Shown here: one piece after another, positions 55,149 to 64,000 of the stretch | Layout: every line of letters begins with the position of its first letter | Numbering within the stretch: the first letter of the stretch is position 1 | DNA from: Brachypterus glaber | Lineage: Eukaryota; Arthropoda; Insecta; Coleoptera; Kateretidae | Assembly (NCBI GenBank): GCA_958510825.1 | Contig: OY294045.1 | Coordinates: 13,071,916-13,135,915 of the forward strand | Direction: 5' to 3' | Length of the DNA stretch: 64,000 bases | Made by a program: the position numbers and the translations under genes | The notes under the pieces: generated by a model | Told to the model about the DNA's origin: nothing | Databases searched by the model: none | Seen by the model: only the letters and a program-made list of their open reading frames with translations

Positions 55149-55300
55149 AGGGAACGTTCAAGTATTACGTAACGCAAATTTTGATCATTTTGGACCCCCA
55201 CCCCACTCCCGTTAACGCTATTTTCCTATACCATTAACATGGGCGTAACACTCCAAATTGACCCCCCCTAGGAGCGTTACGTAATACTTGAACGTTCCCT
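55149..55300. mobile_element. compact palindromic MITE, 152 bp
   Basis: AGGGAACGTTCAAGTATTAC and GTAATACTTGAACGTTCCCT form perfect ends. The arms continue through GATCATTTTGGACCCCC on one side only, so the right arm is shortened. Half copies lie at 16140-16190 and 30358-30410. Confidence 0.93.
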
Positions 55301-56145
55301 AATTCTGGCAAAAATATTATAATATCTGATTATTATTCATTGAAAAATAAATCAATAAAGGTGCTGCAATTATGCATCAAACTAATTTAAATGCAGATTC
55401 AATAGCATTCATTTAACTCGGGCTTAAAAAAATTGTTTAACTGTAGTTTAATAGTTTTCTTATATAAACCCGACAAATAAATTGCTTCATTTATTAGTAT
55501 TAAAATGTAATTGATTAAAAAAAAAGAAAATATACTTGTTTATTCCCTGACAAAAAAATCCTTCCAAAAGTCGTACCCGCTACTCAATATTCTTTTTTCA
55601 AAAAATATAAGTGGAGTTAAAGTTATGAAAAAATGCTAAATGTCCTTTCAAAGGGCGTCTTACACTTTAAGTATTTTGCCCTGCAAACTAAGACATTTAA
55701 ATTTTAAAAAATCAGCTATATTGGTAAAATTATGTACTTCCATCTCGGAAATCTTCTTAATTGTTATTACATTATTGGCTAATTTATGCATACACAACTC
55801 GAGTAATATACTATACATTTTCTACGACCATAAAACAAACATTATAACTAACAAATTTTCTGTCTGTCTGGAAAATTTTATAAAAAGATAAAGAAAATAT
55901 ATAATTATATTTTTATTATTATATTCTTGTTTCTGAAACATCAGCATACTTTTGTGGCAAAATATTTTCTGTGGCAAACTTGGCCTGTTGAACTAGTCTG
56001 GTGGTGTATTCGTCGTAAATTTTGCATCAACAAAATCCTCTAACCGTGACTTTGGCAATAATATAGGCGTTGGGGGTAAACGTTTGTTTACAAGTCAAAA
56101 AGAAGTGCAGAAACCGGAATTTACAAAGATGGTCGTAGAAAAAAT
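55301..56145. other. non-coding stretch
   Basis: AT-rich; the 83-codon frame at 55640-55891 has no recognised motif. Confidence 0.45.
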
Positions 56146-56146
56146 T

Positions 56147-56305
56147 AGGTATACCTATACTGCTCTACTACGCTAGAAAGCAGTAACTCAATTTGTCGCA
56201 TAGCAGCGTTTACAAAATTTTACATCAGAGTTGACGTGAAAACGTTGCTATGCGACAAATGGAGTCAATGCTTTCTTGCGTTGTAGGGCAGTATAGGTGT
56301 ACTAA
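56147..56305. mobile_element. palindromic MITE, about 159 bp
   Basis: TATACCTATACTGC.CTACTACGC, GAAAGCA, TTTGTCGCATAGCAGCGTTT at the left. AAACGTTGCTATGCGACAAA, TGCTTTC, GTAGGGCAGTATAGGTGTAC at the right. Confidence 0.88.
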
Positions 56306-56325
56306 TACTTTATATTTCACATACC

Positions 56326-57345
56326 GGGTTCACACCCCTTTTTTTCTTTATTTTAAAAGTTAGAGATTCCAAATTTGGAACATCTCTTATTGCCATAAAA
56401 CATCAACTTTAAATAAAAAAAAGTACATTTATGTCACTTTCGGTTTAACCGGAAATGACAACAACTTTCGATTTTTAAATAAGACACCCAATATATATTT
56501 TGCGACTCTTATAAGCTCATAATCCAAGCATTTTGCGTGTTCTTATAGGCCCATAAGAGGTCTCTACTTTTTTTTTCTTTAGGTTGGCAACAGACAAAAG
56601 TCTATCACCTGAAGTTTTCCGTGCAAATGTCAACGTCACTTTAAAGTTAAATTTTCTATAAAATTTTGTGTTTACGTTATTTTTTATCATGTTAAAAGTG
56701 TGGCTTAGTTGTGGCAGTGAAAAAGAGAAGACATGACTATAAAATATATCAAAATATCATTTGTTCTTAGAATTTTAATCATGAGGAAAACTGTAATGCC
56801 AAGTCGAAACAAAAATCCCTAAATCAGTCATCAATTTAAATGAAAGTTTTTTTAAATTTTAGAGCAAAATAGAAAAAAATGTATAAAGCACTCGTTTCAT
56901 AACACGTTTTTAGCGCACAAACTTGTACTCGTGCGCTAAAAACGTATGTTATGAAACTAGTACTTTAATATACTATTACATATTTCAATTCTACGCTTAA
57001 TTCTGAAAACAATGATACCAAAAAAGTGACATTTTATATTTTAAAGTTGTTGTTATTTAATTTTTAGTTTTTGTCATAGGTAGGACATGATTCGAGCCAT
57101 GATTACTTAAAATTACTCGAAATTATCAAAGTAGAATTAAAATATGTAAAAAAATATAGAGTGTCCATTTGAAAATCTAAAGTTGGTGTCAGTTCCGGTT
57201 AAACCGGAAGTGACTTAGATGTACTTTTTAAAGTTTAAAGTTTTTAAAGTTGACGTTTGGACATAAGAGATGTTCCAAATTTGGAATCTCTAATTTTTAA
57301 AATAGACAAAAAAAAGGGGGATGTAACTTGGTCTTGTAACACCAG
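56326..57345. mobile_element. foldback element carrying a nested repeat C copy
   Basis: Outer arms (56326-56492 and about 57170-57345) are inverted: GAGATTCCAAATTTGGAACA both sides, GTCACTTTCGGTTTAACCGG with CCGGTTAAACCGGAAGTGAC, and TCGATTTTTAAATAAGACAC with GTGTCCATTTGAAAATC. The nested repeat C occupies 56497-56965. The remaining inner 200 bp is AT-rich. Confidence 0.8.
56497..56965 (+). mobile_element. hairpin-ended interspersed repeat C, copy 3
   Basis: TTTTGCGACTCTTATAAGCT start, GACAAAAGTCTATC, AAAATTTTGTGTTTACG body, and a shortened terminal hairpin (56893-56956: AACACGTTTTTAGCGCAC facing GTGCGCTAAAAACGTATG). The GC-cored inner hairpin found in copies 1 and 2 is missing. Confidence 0.85.
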
Positions 57346-57684
57346 GGGTTTAGAATTGAAACGGATCAAGTCCAGTTTCGTACTGTTTTAATTTAATCGT
57401 CTTTAAATTTATAAAGGTATATTAAACAATGTTTATTTCAGTAGAGTGGAGTAGAGAAATGAATCAAGTCATACTTCACGTATTAAAGCGGCCAGAGTCG
57501 TTTTCCATCTGGTTTCTATTTATTCGTTTTAGAAGTAAGTCCATAAGGACTTGATCCAGTTCACTTCTGAACCCTTCATATGTGAAAAATAAATGTTCGG
57601 TATTTTTTTCATAAAAATGTAAAACTTTGAAAAATTAAATTTCGTTATACGTATTCAATTCAATTCATCTATTTCTTTATCATA
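57346..57684. other. non-coding stretch
   Basis: No recognised feature. Confidence 0.5.
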
Positions 57685-57685
57685 A

Positions 57686-58354
57686 ACTAGATGAAACGTT
57701 GCAAGCACCCTGTCAAAACATCGGCACTATTGTACACTAGAGCCACCTAGTTTGCAAATTTCAAACTAGGTGTTTTGTTTGATTTTAAATTCTGTATCTT
57801 TAAAACATTATATTCTAGCAAAAAACTGTATATAACATTTTTTTTAGGGCTTAAAAAGAGCTTTTATTTAAAATATAATTTTTTGAAATCGGGTTATAAA
57901 TATGTGAGATATGCTAAAAAAACCTTTTACTGCTTTAAACGTCAATATCTCGAAAACAATGCGTTTTAGGAAAACGTTGTTTATAACATCTTTTGACCAA
58001 TTTAAAATTATCTTTTATATAAGTGCTAAATTAACCAAATACAATAATAATTGCCTTAATTATAAACAGAAAACGCTAAAAATAGGAGTTTTACCCTATT
58101 TTTACCCTAATCAGCTCTTCGGAATACGATATGCAAAAAACCGCAATTCGATATCTCATGTAGAAATGGAGTTAGAGAGTTTACACCCAGACAGACAGAC
58201 AGACAGACAGACGGACGCAAAACTTTTTTACTGATTTCGACTCAGAATGGTCTAAAACGTCGAGAAATGTAAAAAAAACGTGGTCAAAGATTTTGACTTT
58301 TCGGCGAAGATTTCAATACATCGGCACTCTTAGTAGCACTAAGTGCCGATGTAA
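57686..58354 (+). mobile_element. GTCY-core element family B, copy 2
   Basis: Starts AACTAGATGAAACGTTGCAA, with GACAAAACATCGGCACTATT subterminal, then a ~430-bp body, (GACA)n GACGGACGC at 58190-58218, and the terminal hairpin 58318-58352 (ACATCGGCACT..AGTGCCGATGT). It matches the copy at 29362-30060 almost throughout. Frames at 57775-57969 and 57911-58234 are not supported as genes. Confidence 0.85.
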
Positions 58355-59660
58355 TTTACAATACTTAATTATTTTTTTTATATTGATAGCAAAATTTTAA
58401 AATAATTTAAAATAAAGTGTATCCGAGTAAGCAAAACTGTTGTATTTTGCTACCATGAGCCCATCAAAATTACGACCCATTTACCCCCAAATAATTATTA
58501 TAATTTATTAACTTTAATTTTTTAAAGTTTTAAATAACATAAATAAAAATACTGACGATGTGATTTTTGAAGTGTATTGTACTATGTTCCTACAGTGTAC
58601 ATGGTAATAACAATAATTTATATAATTATGTTATGCATTTAAGCAAAATAAGTTTTACAATAATAATAATAATATTTATAATTAATGACGAAAACACATA
58701 TGGTTAATTATTATAAATGCAGGTAGCAGCTATTTGCAGATCCGGCTTAAACAAAAAAAATCATTACAAAATATAATATTGATATTATATTTTTTATTAG
58801 CTAAATAAATTTCACGGCTATCTATACACGGTATAAAATGTACGTTATTCCGTCTTTGCTAGCCTTGCAAGTTTTGTAACAGTTGAATCAAACTTGGGTA
58901 CTACACGGAAAAAACATGGGTATAGCAAACATTTGAAACCAATATACTTGTTTTCCAAACATAGTTATAGTCACTTTTATTAATTTTGCATTAAAAAAAA
59001 AAAGAATAAATTGTCTTATATTTAAGAAGATACACTCTTAAAAAGTAAATAAATTCTTTAGCGAAAAAAGCTATTATTTAATCAAGTATAAATACTTTTA
59101 TAGATGTTATTTAGTACATGCTTGTCTAATTTTTCAATTTCAGTGTACTTGACAGCGTTGTGATATAGGTGGAGCCACATTTTATTTCCTACCACTAACA
59201 AAACTTTTTAAATAAATAAAGTTGTTTTTGGAATACTAGTATTAAAAGAGCTGTCTTTATAAGGATATACTACTAGTAACTTACTAGTCAGCTAATTCGA
59301 TACACATTATCGGATTGGTAAAAATCCATAGATATCTGGAGGCTTTAGCTCAGAGGAACTCCTTCCTCCAGTCATCTTGGGTAACATTCCCACTGGAAAC
59401 ATCCCCACTTCCGGTTTTATCACTTCCGGTGTTCTCAAGTTATTGAAAATGGATTTATGTGGGAGGTGTATGCCTAGGGGGGATCGATTTTTTCGTTATT
59501 TGTTTAAAATCTCTTGGCGTTTTCAAGATACAAGCAAAAATCTGTGTGTCTGAAGTTACATCAATATAAAAGAATTTTTATACTTGATGCAATAATTTTT
59601 ATACTTGATGCAATAATTTTAGTAATTGGCCAGCTCGATCTAGTCAAGGTCTGATCTAGT
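58355..59660. other. non-coding stretch
   Basis: At 58907 the word CTACACGGAAAAAACATGGG resembles the end of the element at 18682 but no partner is seen. A direct repeat of TTTTTATACTTGATGCAATA occurs at 59574 and 59595. No gene. Confidence 0.45.
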
Positions 59661-59664
59661 ATAA

Positions 59665-59960
59665 TTTTCGGTCTACGCAAAACCGTCTCACTCAGTAGTG
59701 ATGTTTGCGCAGACGCCAAATTATCTCTTTGAAATTCATAAAAAAATATCCACGTGTACAACGAAATACATTGAATTTAAAATATTAATAATCACGACTC
59801 ACTTAAAACTTTATAATTAAACGAACACTTTCACGACATTACATAAAATAAAAAATAAAATTAATCAAGTCCTGTGCATATCAATGATTGCGATGCTGAT
59901 GCTGGAATAAATCTGCCAAAGTGGTCACACCGGTCCCTTACAAAGATCACTCTGCGACTG
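59665..59960 (+). repeat. interspersed repeat F, copy 2, with hammerhead-like phrase
   Basis: Same words as 25345-25650 in the same order. The tail reads GCTGATGCTGGAATAAATCT, GCCAAAGTGGTCACACCGGT, TACAAAGATCACTCTGCGAC. Confidence 0.8.
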
Positions 59961-60016
59961 GGTATGAAGTTATTAATTTTGGTACAATTGGCGTTACGTA
60001 ATGTATGGACAGCCCC
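59960..60016 (-). repeat. half copy of palindromic MITE P (GGGGCTGTCC subtype)
   Basis: GGGTATGAAG, AATTTTGGTACAATTGGCGT and TACGTAATGTATGGACAGCC mark one arm. Confidence 0.8.
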
Positions 60017-60118
60017 TTACAGTTACAATAACAAAAAAAATAGGTTTTACTGTAAAATAACTAAACTTACTAGGGGTTGCACATATAAAGTTATTTATGG
60101 TACTAGTGGGTAAAGTAA

Positions 60119-60370
60119 GATATTGCCCATGAGAAATTTAACCTGCGAGGCGTCAGCCAAGCAGGTTAATTTTCGAGAGGGCAATATCGGTTTACCCATG
60201 AGTGCCATACAAGGTTTTATCCAATAAATAGCTTAGGAATTCATATTTTTATTAAAAATTTTAATGACATTTACAAGAAAATAATTTGACAAGTGACAGT
60301 TGAGTGGGTAAAGTAAATAATTATCCACTCAATAAAGTAAAAGCCACGCGGGGGTTATTATTGAGTTTAT
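60119..60370. mobile_element. hairpin-bearing element with GGGTAAAGTAA ends
   Basis: A hairpin at 60121-60190 pairs GATATTGCCC with GGGCAATATC and TTAACCTGC with GCAGGTTAA, with loop GAGGCGTCAGCCAA. AGTGGGTAAAGTAA precedes it (60107) and recurs at 60303. ATTATCCACTCAATAAAG at 60319 and TTATTGAGTTTATC at 60356 form a second inverted pair. Confidence 0.6.
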
Positions 60371-60785
60371 CTATTTAAAATAAAGCTGGTAATTGTCTGT
60401 ATTGGATAAAAAATCAATCACTATCATTTGTTAACAAATTCTTAGTGTATGTCATAGTTAAATTACAGTAGTTACACTCGCGACTTTAAAATAGTAATAT
60501 CTTCAGGAAACGATATATTATTTTATAATTTAAAAATAAAAAATAATTTAATATAGGTAATTTATATTTTCTAATAATATTTTATATGATATTAACGTGC
60601 TTTATGCAATGTAATATTTTCTTAAAACCTATATTTAAATTTAGATATACATGTGATATATTCGAATCGTTTTGAGACAAATTGCAAGGCAACATGAAAT
60701 AATATTAAATACATTATATGTATATTAGGATGTTCCTTAAAACATAGAGTTTTAGGGAATGTAAAAATATATACTGCACTTTAAA
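60371..60785. other. non-coding stretch
   Basis: AT-rich; no recognised feature. Confidence 0.5.
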
Positions 60786-60786
60786 A

Positions 60787-61311
60787 ACTGGTCGACAAAA
60801 AAAACATATGCCTCCATTTTATCTGCTACTGATTTTTTTGAAAAAAAAAAAATAAATATAGTTGTTTTTGATCCTAAAATTTTTTTTCCACAAACATTAT
60901 ACATCTATAAGATGCAGTTTTTACGCAGATTTTAAAAATATTTTGTTTTTTTAGATATCTTTAACGGTTTTCGAGAAAAGTTCAAAAAACTTAAAGAAAA
61001 GTTAAACGTTTTTTAAATGCCTATTTCTCAGTTATTGCTAAAGATTTTAATTTGTTTAATAGCTTAATTTGTTAATTTTTTAATACTCATTAATTATGTG
61101 AAAACGGATTTGAGATTGAAAATTTCTGTCCTGAGATATGAGGGAAAAACAACGATATTTAACTTTTTTTTTCAAAAAAGCAGTATCATTTGTCTCAGAA
61201 TCTCGAACCAAACTTAACAAATGGTGGTCAAATTCGTGTTCAGCATCAAAAAGTACATCGAAAATGATATATCAGACAAAATGGAGGCATATGTTTTTTT
61301 TGTCGACCAGT
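60787..61311. mobile_element. MITE N, ends ACTGGTCGACAAAAAAAAC
   Basis: Inverted ends of about 40 bp: ACTGGTCGACAAAAAAAACA followed by TATGCCTCCATTTT, and ACAAAATGGAGGCATATG then TTGTCGACCAGT. Interior is AT-rich; the 71-codon frame 61138-61353 runs through the right end. A rearranged copy lies at 870-1353. Confidence 0.88.
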
Positions 61312-61386
61312 GTTACCGACAATCGGTACTGGAATTTTAAAAGAAAATTGTAAAATTTTGACAAATTTTATACCGTATTTGTAAAA

Positions 61387-62293
61387 TAGAGGAAATGCGC
61401 CTAATTTCGGATGGTTTCCAAATTTCGGATAGTAGTGTATTTAAGATACTGTCTGCAAAGGTAAACAGAAACCTACTTTTATGTGAAGCCAAAAGTCAAA
61501 CTAAATCCGTCCTGTAATATGATAACGGTAGAGCTTCTCCCCTTTAAATGGCAGCACAAATCGTTTATATTGCAAATGGCAGTTTTGTGCTCAGTTGCAT
61601 TATTATGCTTGTTTATTTTATTAATAATCGTTATAAAAGTTCGTGATTCTGTCTTGGGTAAGTTATGATGTTAGTTAAGTTGATCCACTATTCATAATTA
61701 AGCAATTTGAAAACGTAAACATTCTACAAATTTCTAATCTAAAAAGCAGAAAGTTGCCTAATTTCGGATAGACCATTTTTGTGCATTTGATTCCCAATTT
61801 CGGATATCCGCAAGGTAATTATTATTCAGGATAACCAACCATTAATTATTTTTTTTATAATGATACAACAAACTAAGATAAACAATTTTGAAAAAACGAA
61901 AATTACCTAAGATACTAAGATATTCGAAATTGGGAATCTAAAATTATAGTTCCTATAGTATTTCGTAGAAAATCGCTTAATGATTAAATTACGTCTTAAA
62001 TGTGAAGGAATAACAAGAAACATAAGCAATGGGATCCAGAACTACTATTGAAAAAATTTTTTCGGATATGTCCGAAATTAGGAGCCCTTTTTCAAATGCA
62101 CAAAAATGCGCTGATTTTTTTTAACCGTGTTTTTTGGAAAAAATAAACTGTAATAAAATTGATTTTATAATAAATCATGGTTCGCTATAATAAGTTGTAT
62201 CTGGTTATATAAAAAAAATATCAAAAAGTAATACCGAGTATTAAATATTGAATACATTGTAAATGGTATCCGAAATTAGGCGACTTTCCTCTA
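61387..62293. mobile_element. element K with iterated CCTAATTTCGGAT
   Basis: Ends TAGAGGAAA..CGCCTAATTTCGGAT (61387) and ATCCGAAATTAGGCG..TTTCCTCTA (62293) are inverted over 26 bp with two mismatches. The core AATTTCGGAT recurs inside: near 61432, 61758, 61795 and, inverted, near 62072. A 907-bp non-autonomous element of unknown superfamily. It encloses a membrane-segment frame at 61483-61664. Confidence 0.85.
61483..61664 (+). CDS. possible membrane-segment exon inside element K
   Basis: The frame includes MITVELLPFKWQHKSFILQM followed by a strong helix (AVLCSVALLCLFILLIIVI) and KVRDSVLG. A consensus donor (GGGTAAGTTA) immediately follows G. A single hydrophobic segment followed by Lys-Val-Arg looks like a type I/III or type II membrane protein exon. 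No start or acceptor is certain and no family is recognised. If real, it is either host sequence captured by the element or a cargo gene piece; chance is also quite possible. Confidence 0.25.
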
Positions 62294-62324
62294 ATATTGC
62301 AATTTTAGAACTTAGTTTTAGGAT

Positions 62325-63150
62325 TATTTATTTATTTATTTATACAGCTTTGGGGTACAAATGGGTCAAACCCACAAGGAGCACCCACAACTTACAAAGT
62401 TAGTAGTAAAGAAAAGAAAACATCATATTTACAGAATATTTTAACAAATTACGAAATAAAATTGCAAAGTAAATGTATCATTAGAACGTATTTACTTAAG
62501 AATTCAAAAATGAATTTTTAAGAATATTTTTTAAAGAATTTATGGAAATGGAATGGAAATGTCTACATCTTGACATAGGCTGTTAAAAGATTTCATAAGT
62601 CTACAAATCGGAGAGTTTATTGTGTAATTTTTTCTTCTATTTGGAATGATAAAAAAATATGTGCTTCTATTGTCTCTAGCTGGAACATTAATTGAAAATT
62701 TTTCTAAGAGATCAGGACAGTTTATGTTATTGTTAAATATCTTGTAAATTATAATTATATTATTAACAACTCTCCGAGACTCAAGAGACATAATATTAAA
62801 GTATTTTCGAGGTTGAGTGAAATCATGATCGGGTATTAATATATGATTTTTAAAACATAAGAATCTAAGAAATTTATTTTGAACTCTTTCTAGTCGTGTT
62901 ATATCGACAGCATAAATGGGATTCCAAACAGAAGAAGCAAAATTAAGCCTACTAAATACAAAACTATAATAAAGTTGAGTTATTGTGGAGGTTTTACGAA
63001 AATTTCGGCATTGTCTTAAAACAAAACCAAGCATCTTACTTGAACTTGAAACTACAGAATCGATATGTTCACTGAAAGTTAACTTAGAGTCAAATAGAAC
63101 TCCAAGATCCCTAATAGTATACGTAATTGTCGTAAATTTAAAGGGGGAAA
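62325..63150 (-). pseudogene. LINE ORF2 C-terminal half (best preserved) with 3' UTR
   Basis: The minus strand is open from about 63150 to the stop at 62540. The frame starts ISPFKFTTITYTIRDLGVLF, then DSKLTFSEHIDSVVSSSSKM, then the 164-residue part LGFVLRQCRNFRKTSTITQL, YYSFVFSRLNFASSVWNPIY, ITRLERVQNKFLRFLCFKNH. 'RDLGV.fDs.LtF..Hi', 'LGF..R', 'ly.s.V.s.L.yas.vW.P' and 'l.rvQ.kfLr' are the classical blocks after the reverse transcriptase core in Jockey/CR1-type LINEs. It ends with FNSLCQDVDI. A ~200-bp 3' UTR closes with (AAAT)n at 62325-62342. The palm (YxDD) and endonuclease are absent through 5' truncation. This LINE type may be the driver for the SINEs here. Confidence 0.88.
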
Positions 63151-63250
63151 TTTAAAGTTTTAGTTAAATTTCCTATAAAACAGTAAAATATTCGGTTTAA
63201 ATTATATGAATTTTATAATTTAATCTTATATTTCTATCTAATTTTACCGG
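63151..63250. other. junction sequence
   Basis: AT-rich; nothing recognised. Confidence 0.5.
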
Positions 63251-63251
63251 G

Positions 63252-63900
63252 CGCCGGACTTTACAGCGAAAAAACAACCGCGCAGTCCATTACCGCAATC
63301 GCCATTACCGAGAAAAGCCATTACCGCGAACGGTCTTTACCGCGTATGAATTTTATAGCGAAAATCGTTATACATTATTTTTATTTTATGTAAGGGTATT
63401 TCCTTGAGATTGATGGCAGTATGGTTTGGTTAGTTTTGGTTTTGCTTTGGATTTTTATTGATAACGTGGAAGTTTACTAAATGTACCCATATATCTGTGT
63501 TTGGGTTTTCTATGTGTGTTTATTTTAAATTTATATCGACTGATTTGTATAAATCGCTGATTAATAATCAGTTTAGTACAAATCGTCATGTCGATCGAAA
63601 TAATGAAAAGTGCTAGGGGCAAAGACCTCGCTGTATATAAACATTTTATATACAGGAAAGAAAAGAATATAAAAAATTAAAAAAATTGTGCGTAGATTAC
63701 GACGTGCTTTGTTGCAAGGGGCGTTTGCATACTTCGGGCGGAAACATTTTAAAGGAAACTAGTAATGGCCACAACCCTGACCCAGCAGCTATATCAGTTA
63801 GAACTGTTTCACTGTTTTCTGCAAAATATTTATTTTTGTTATTTAATCTTTTTTTCTTGAAAAAAAAATAAAATAATTATGCGCGGTAATGGTATTCACA
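63252..63900. mobile_element. possible element with TTACCGCG motif repeats and hairpin
   Basis: CCATTACCGC occurs at 63281, 63296 (CCATTACCGAG), 63311 and 63327 (CTTTACCGCG). The inverse GCGCGGTAATGG lies at 63881-63892. A hairpin at 63536-63596 pairs ATCGAC..GATTTGTA with TACAAATC..GTCGAT around TGATTAATAATCA. The 61-codon frame 63686-63871 has no recognised motif. Confidence 0.5.
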
Positions 63901-64000
63901 ATAAAACCTATGCAAAATGTGTTTGGACTTTAAAGGGAAAATTTAGGGAGTCTCTAAAAAATTATTTTTTTGTAGCCCACCCTAATGTATCTAATCTAAT
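63901..64000. other. window edge, nothing recognised
   Basis: Short non-coding sequence at the window end. Confidence 0.5.

Overview
This window looks like intergenic or intronic DNA from a large, AT-rich, repeat-laden animal genome, most likely an insect. Nothing prokaryotic is present: there are no operons, ribosome binding sites, rRNA or CRISPR arrays. I find no complete host gene. Almost every open frame is short and AT-driven, and the recognisable coding pieces are decayed transposon fragments. The insect call rests on tRNA-derived SINEs, Jockey/CR1-like LINE tails, mariner/Tc1 relics, a TTAA-flanked piggyBac-like element, and interspersed elements with a GTCY microsatellite core like the mini-me/DINE-1 (Helentron-associated) elements of insects. 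A beetle is plausible, but I cannot fix the order from sequence alone.

Layout. 0-9 kb: a MITE with CTGGTCGACA ends, a truncated SINE, a GTCY element with a roughly 630-bp GGACAGAC array, a TTCGAGGTAA motif array next to a short inverted-repeat element, a LINE tail, a Penelope-like ribozyme fragment, and the first TA-flanked foldback element. 9-20 kb: two larger foldbacks (10.5-11.7 and 14.9-15.8 kb), a 1-kb element holding a 10-bp minisatellite, a mariner relic and a LINE tail. 20-31 kb: a possible two-helix membrane exon, a palindromic element split by a full-length SINE, three tandem 153-bp units, a hairpin-ended repeat, and several GTCY elements. 31-44 kb: more foldbacks inside a larger inverted arrangement, a Tc1 relic, a piggyBac-like element with palindromic GGTCTAC sites, a GC-rich island, and near-perfect hairpins. 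44-64 kb: elements whose terminal motif recurs inside them (CTTAGTGCC, CAGTCCCTT, GTTGCTTACGTTACA, CCTAATTTCGGAT), a mariner-type foldback, compact palindromic MITEs, nested foldbacks, and the best preserved LINE fragment.

How the parts relate. Most elements are non-autonomous and depend on enzymes encoded elsewhere: TA-flanked foldbacks on a Tc1/mariner transposase, the TTAA element on a piggyBac-type transposase, GTCY elements on a Helentron, and SINEs on a LINE reverse transcriptase. The nesting gives a relative chronology. The most unusual recurring theme is several unrelated-looking families in which the terminal motif is repeated internally, and several others that carry long GC-cored hairpins.
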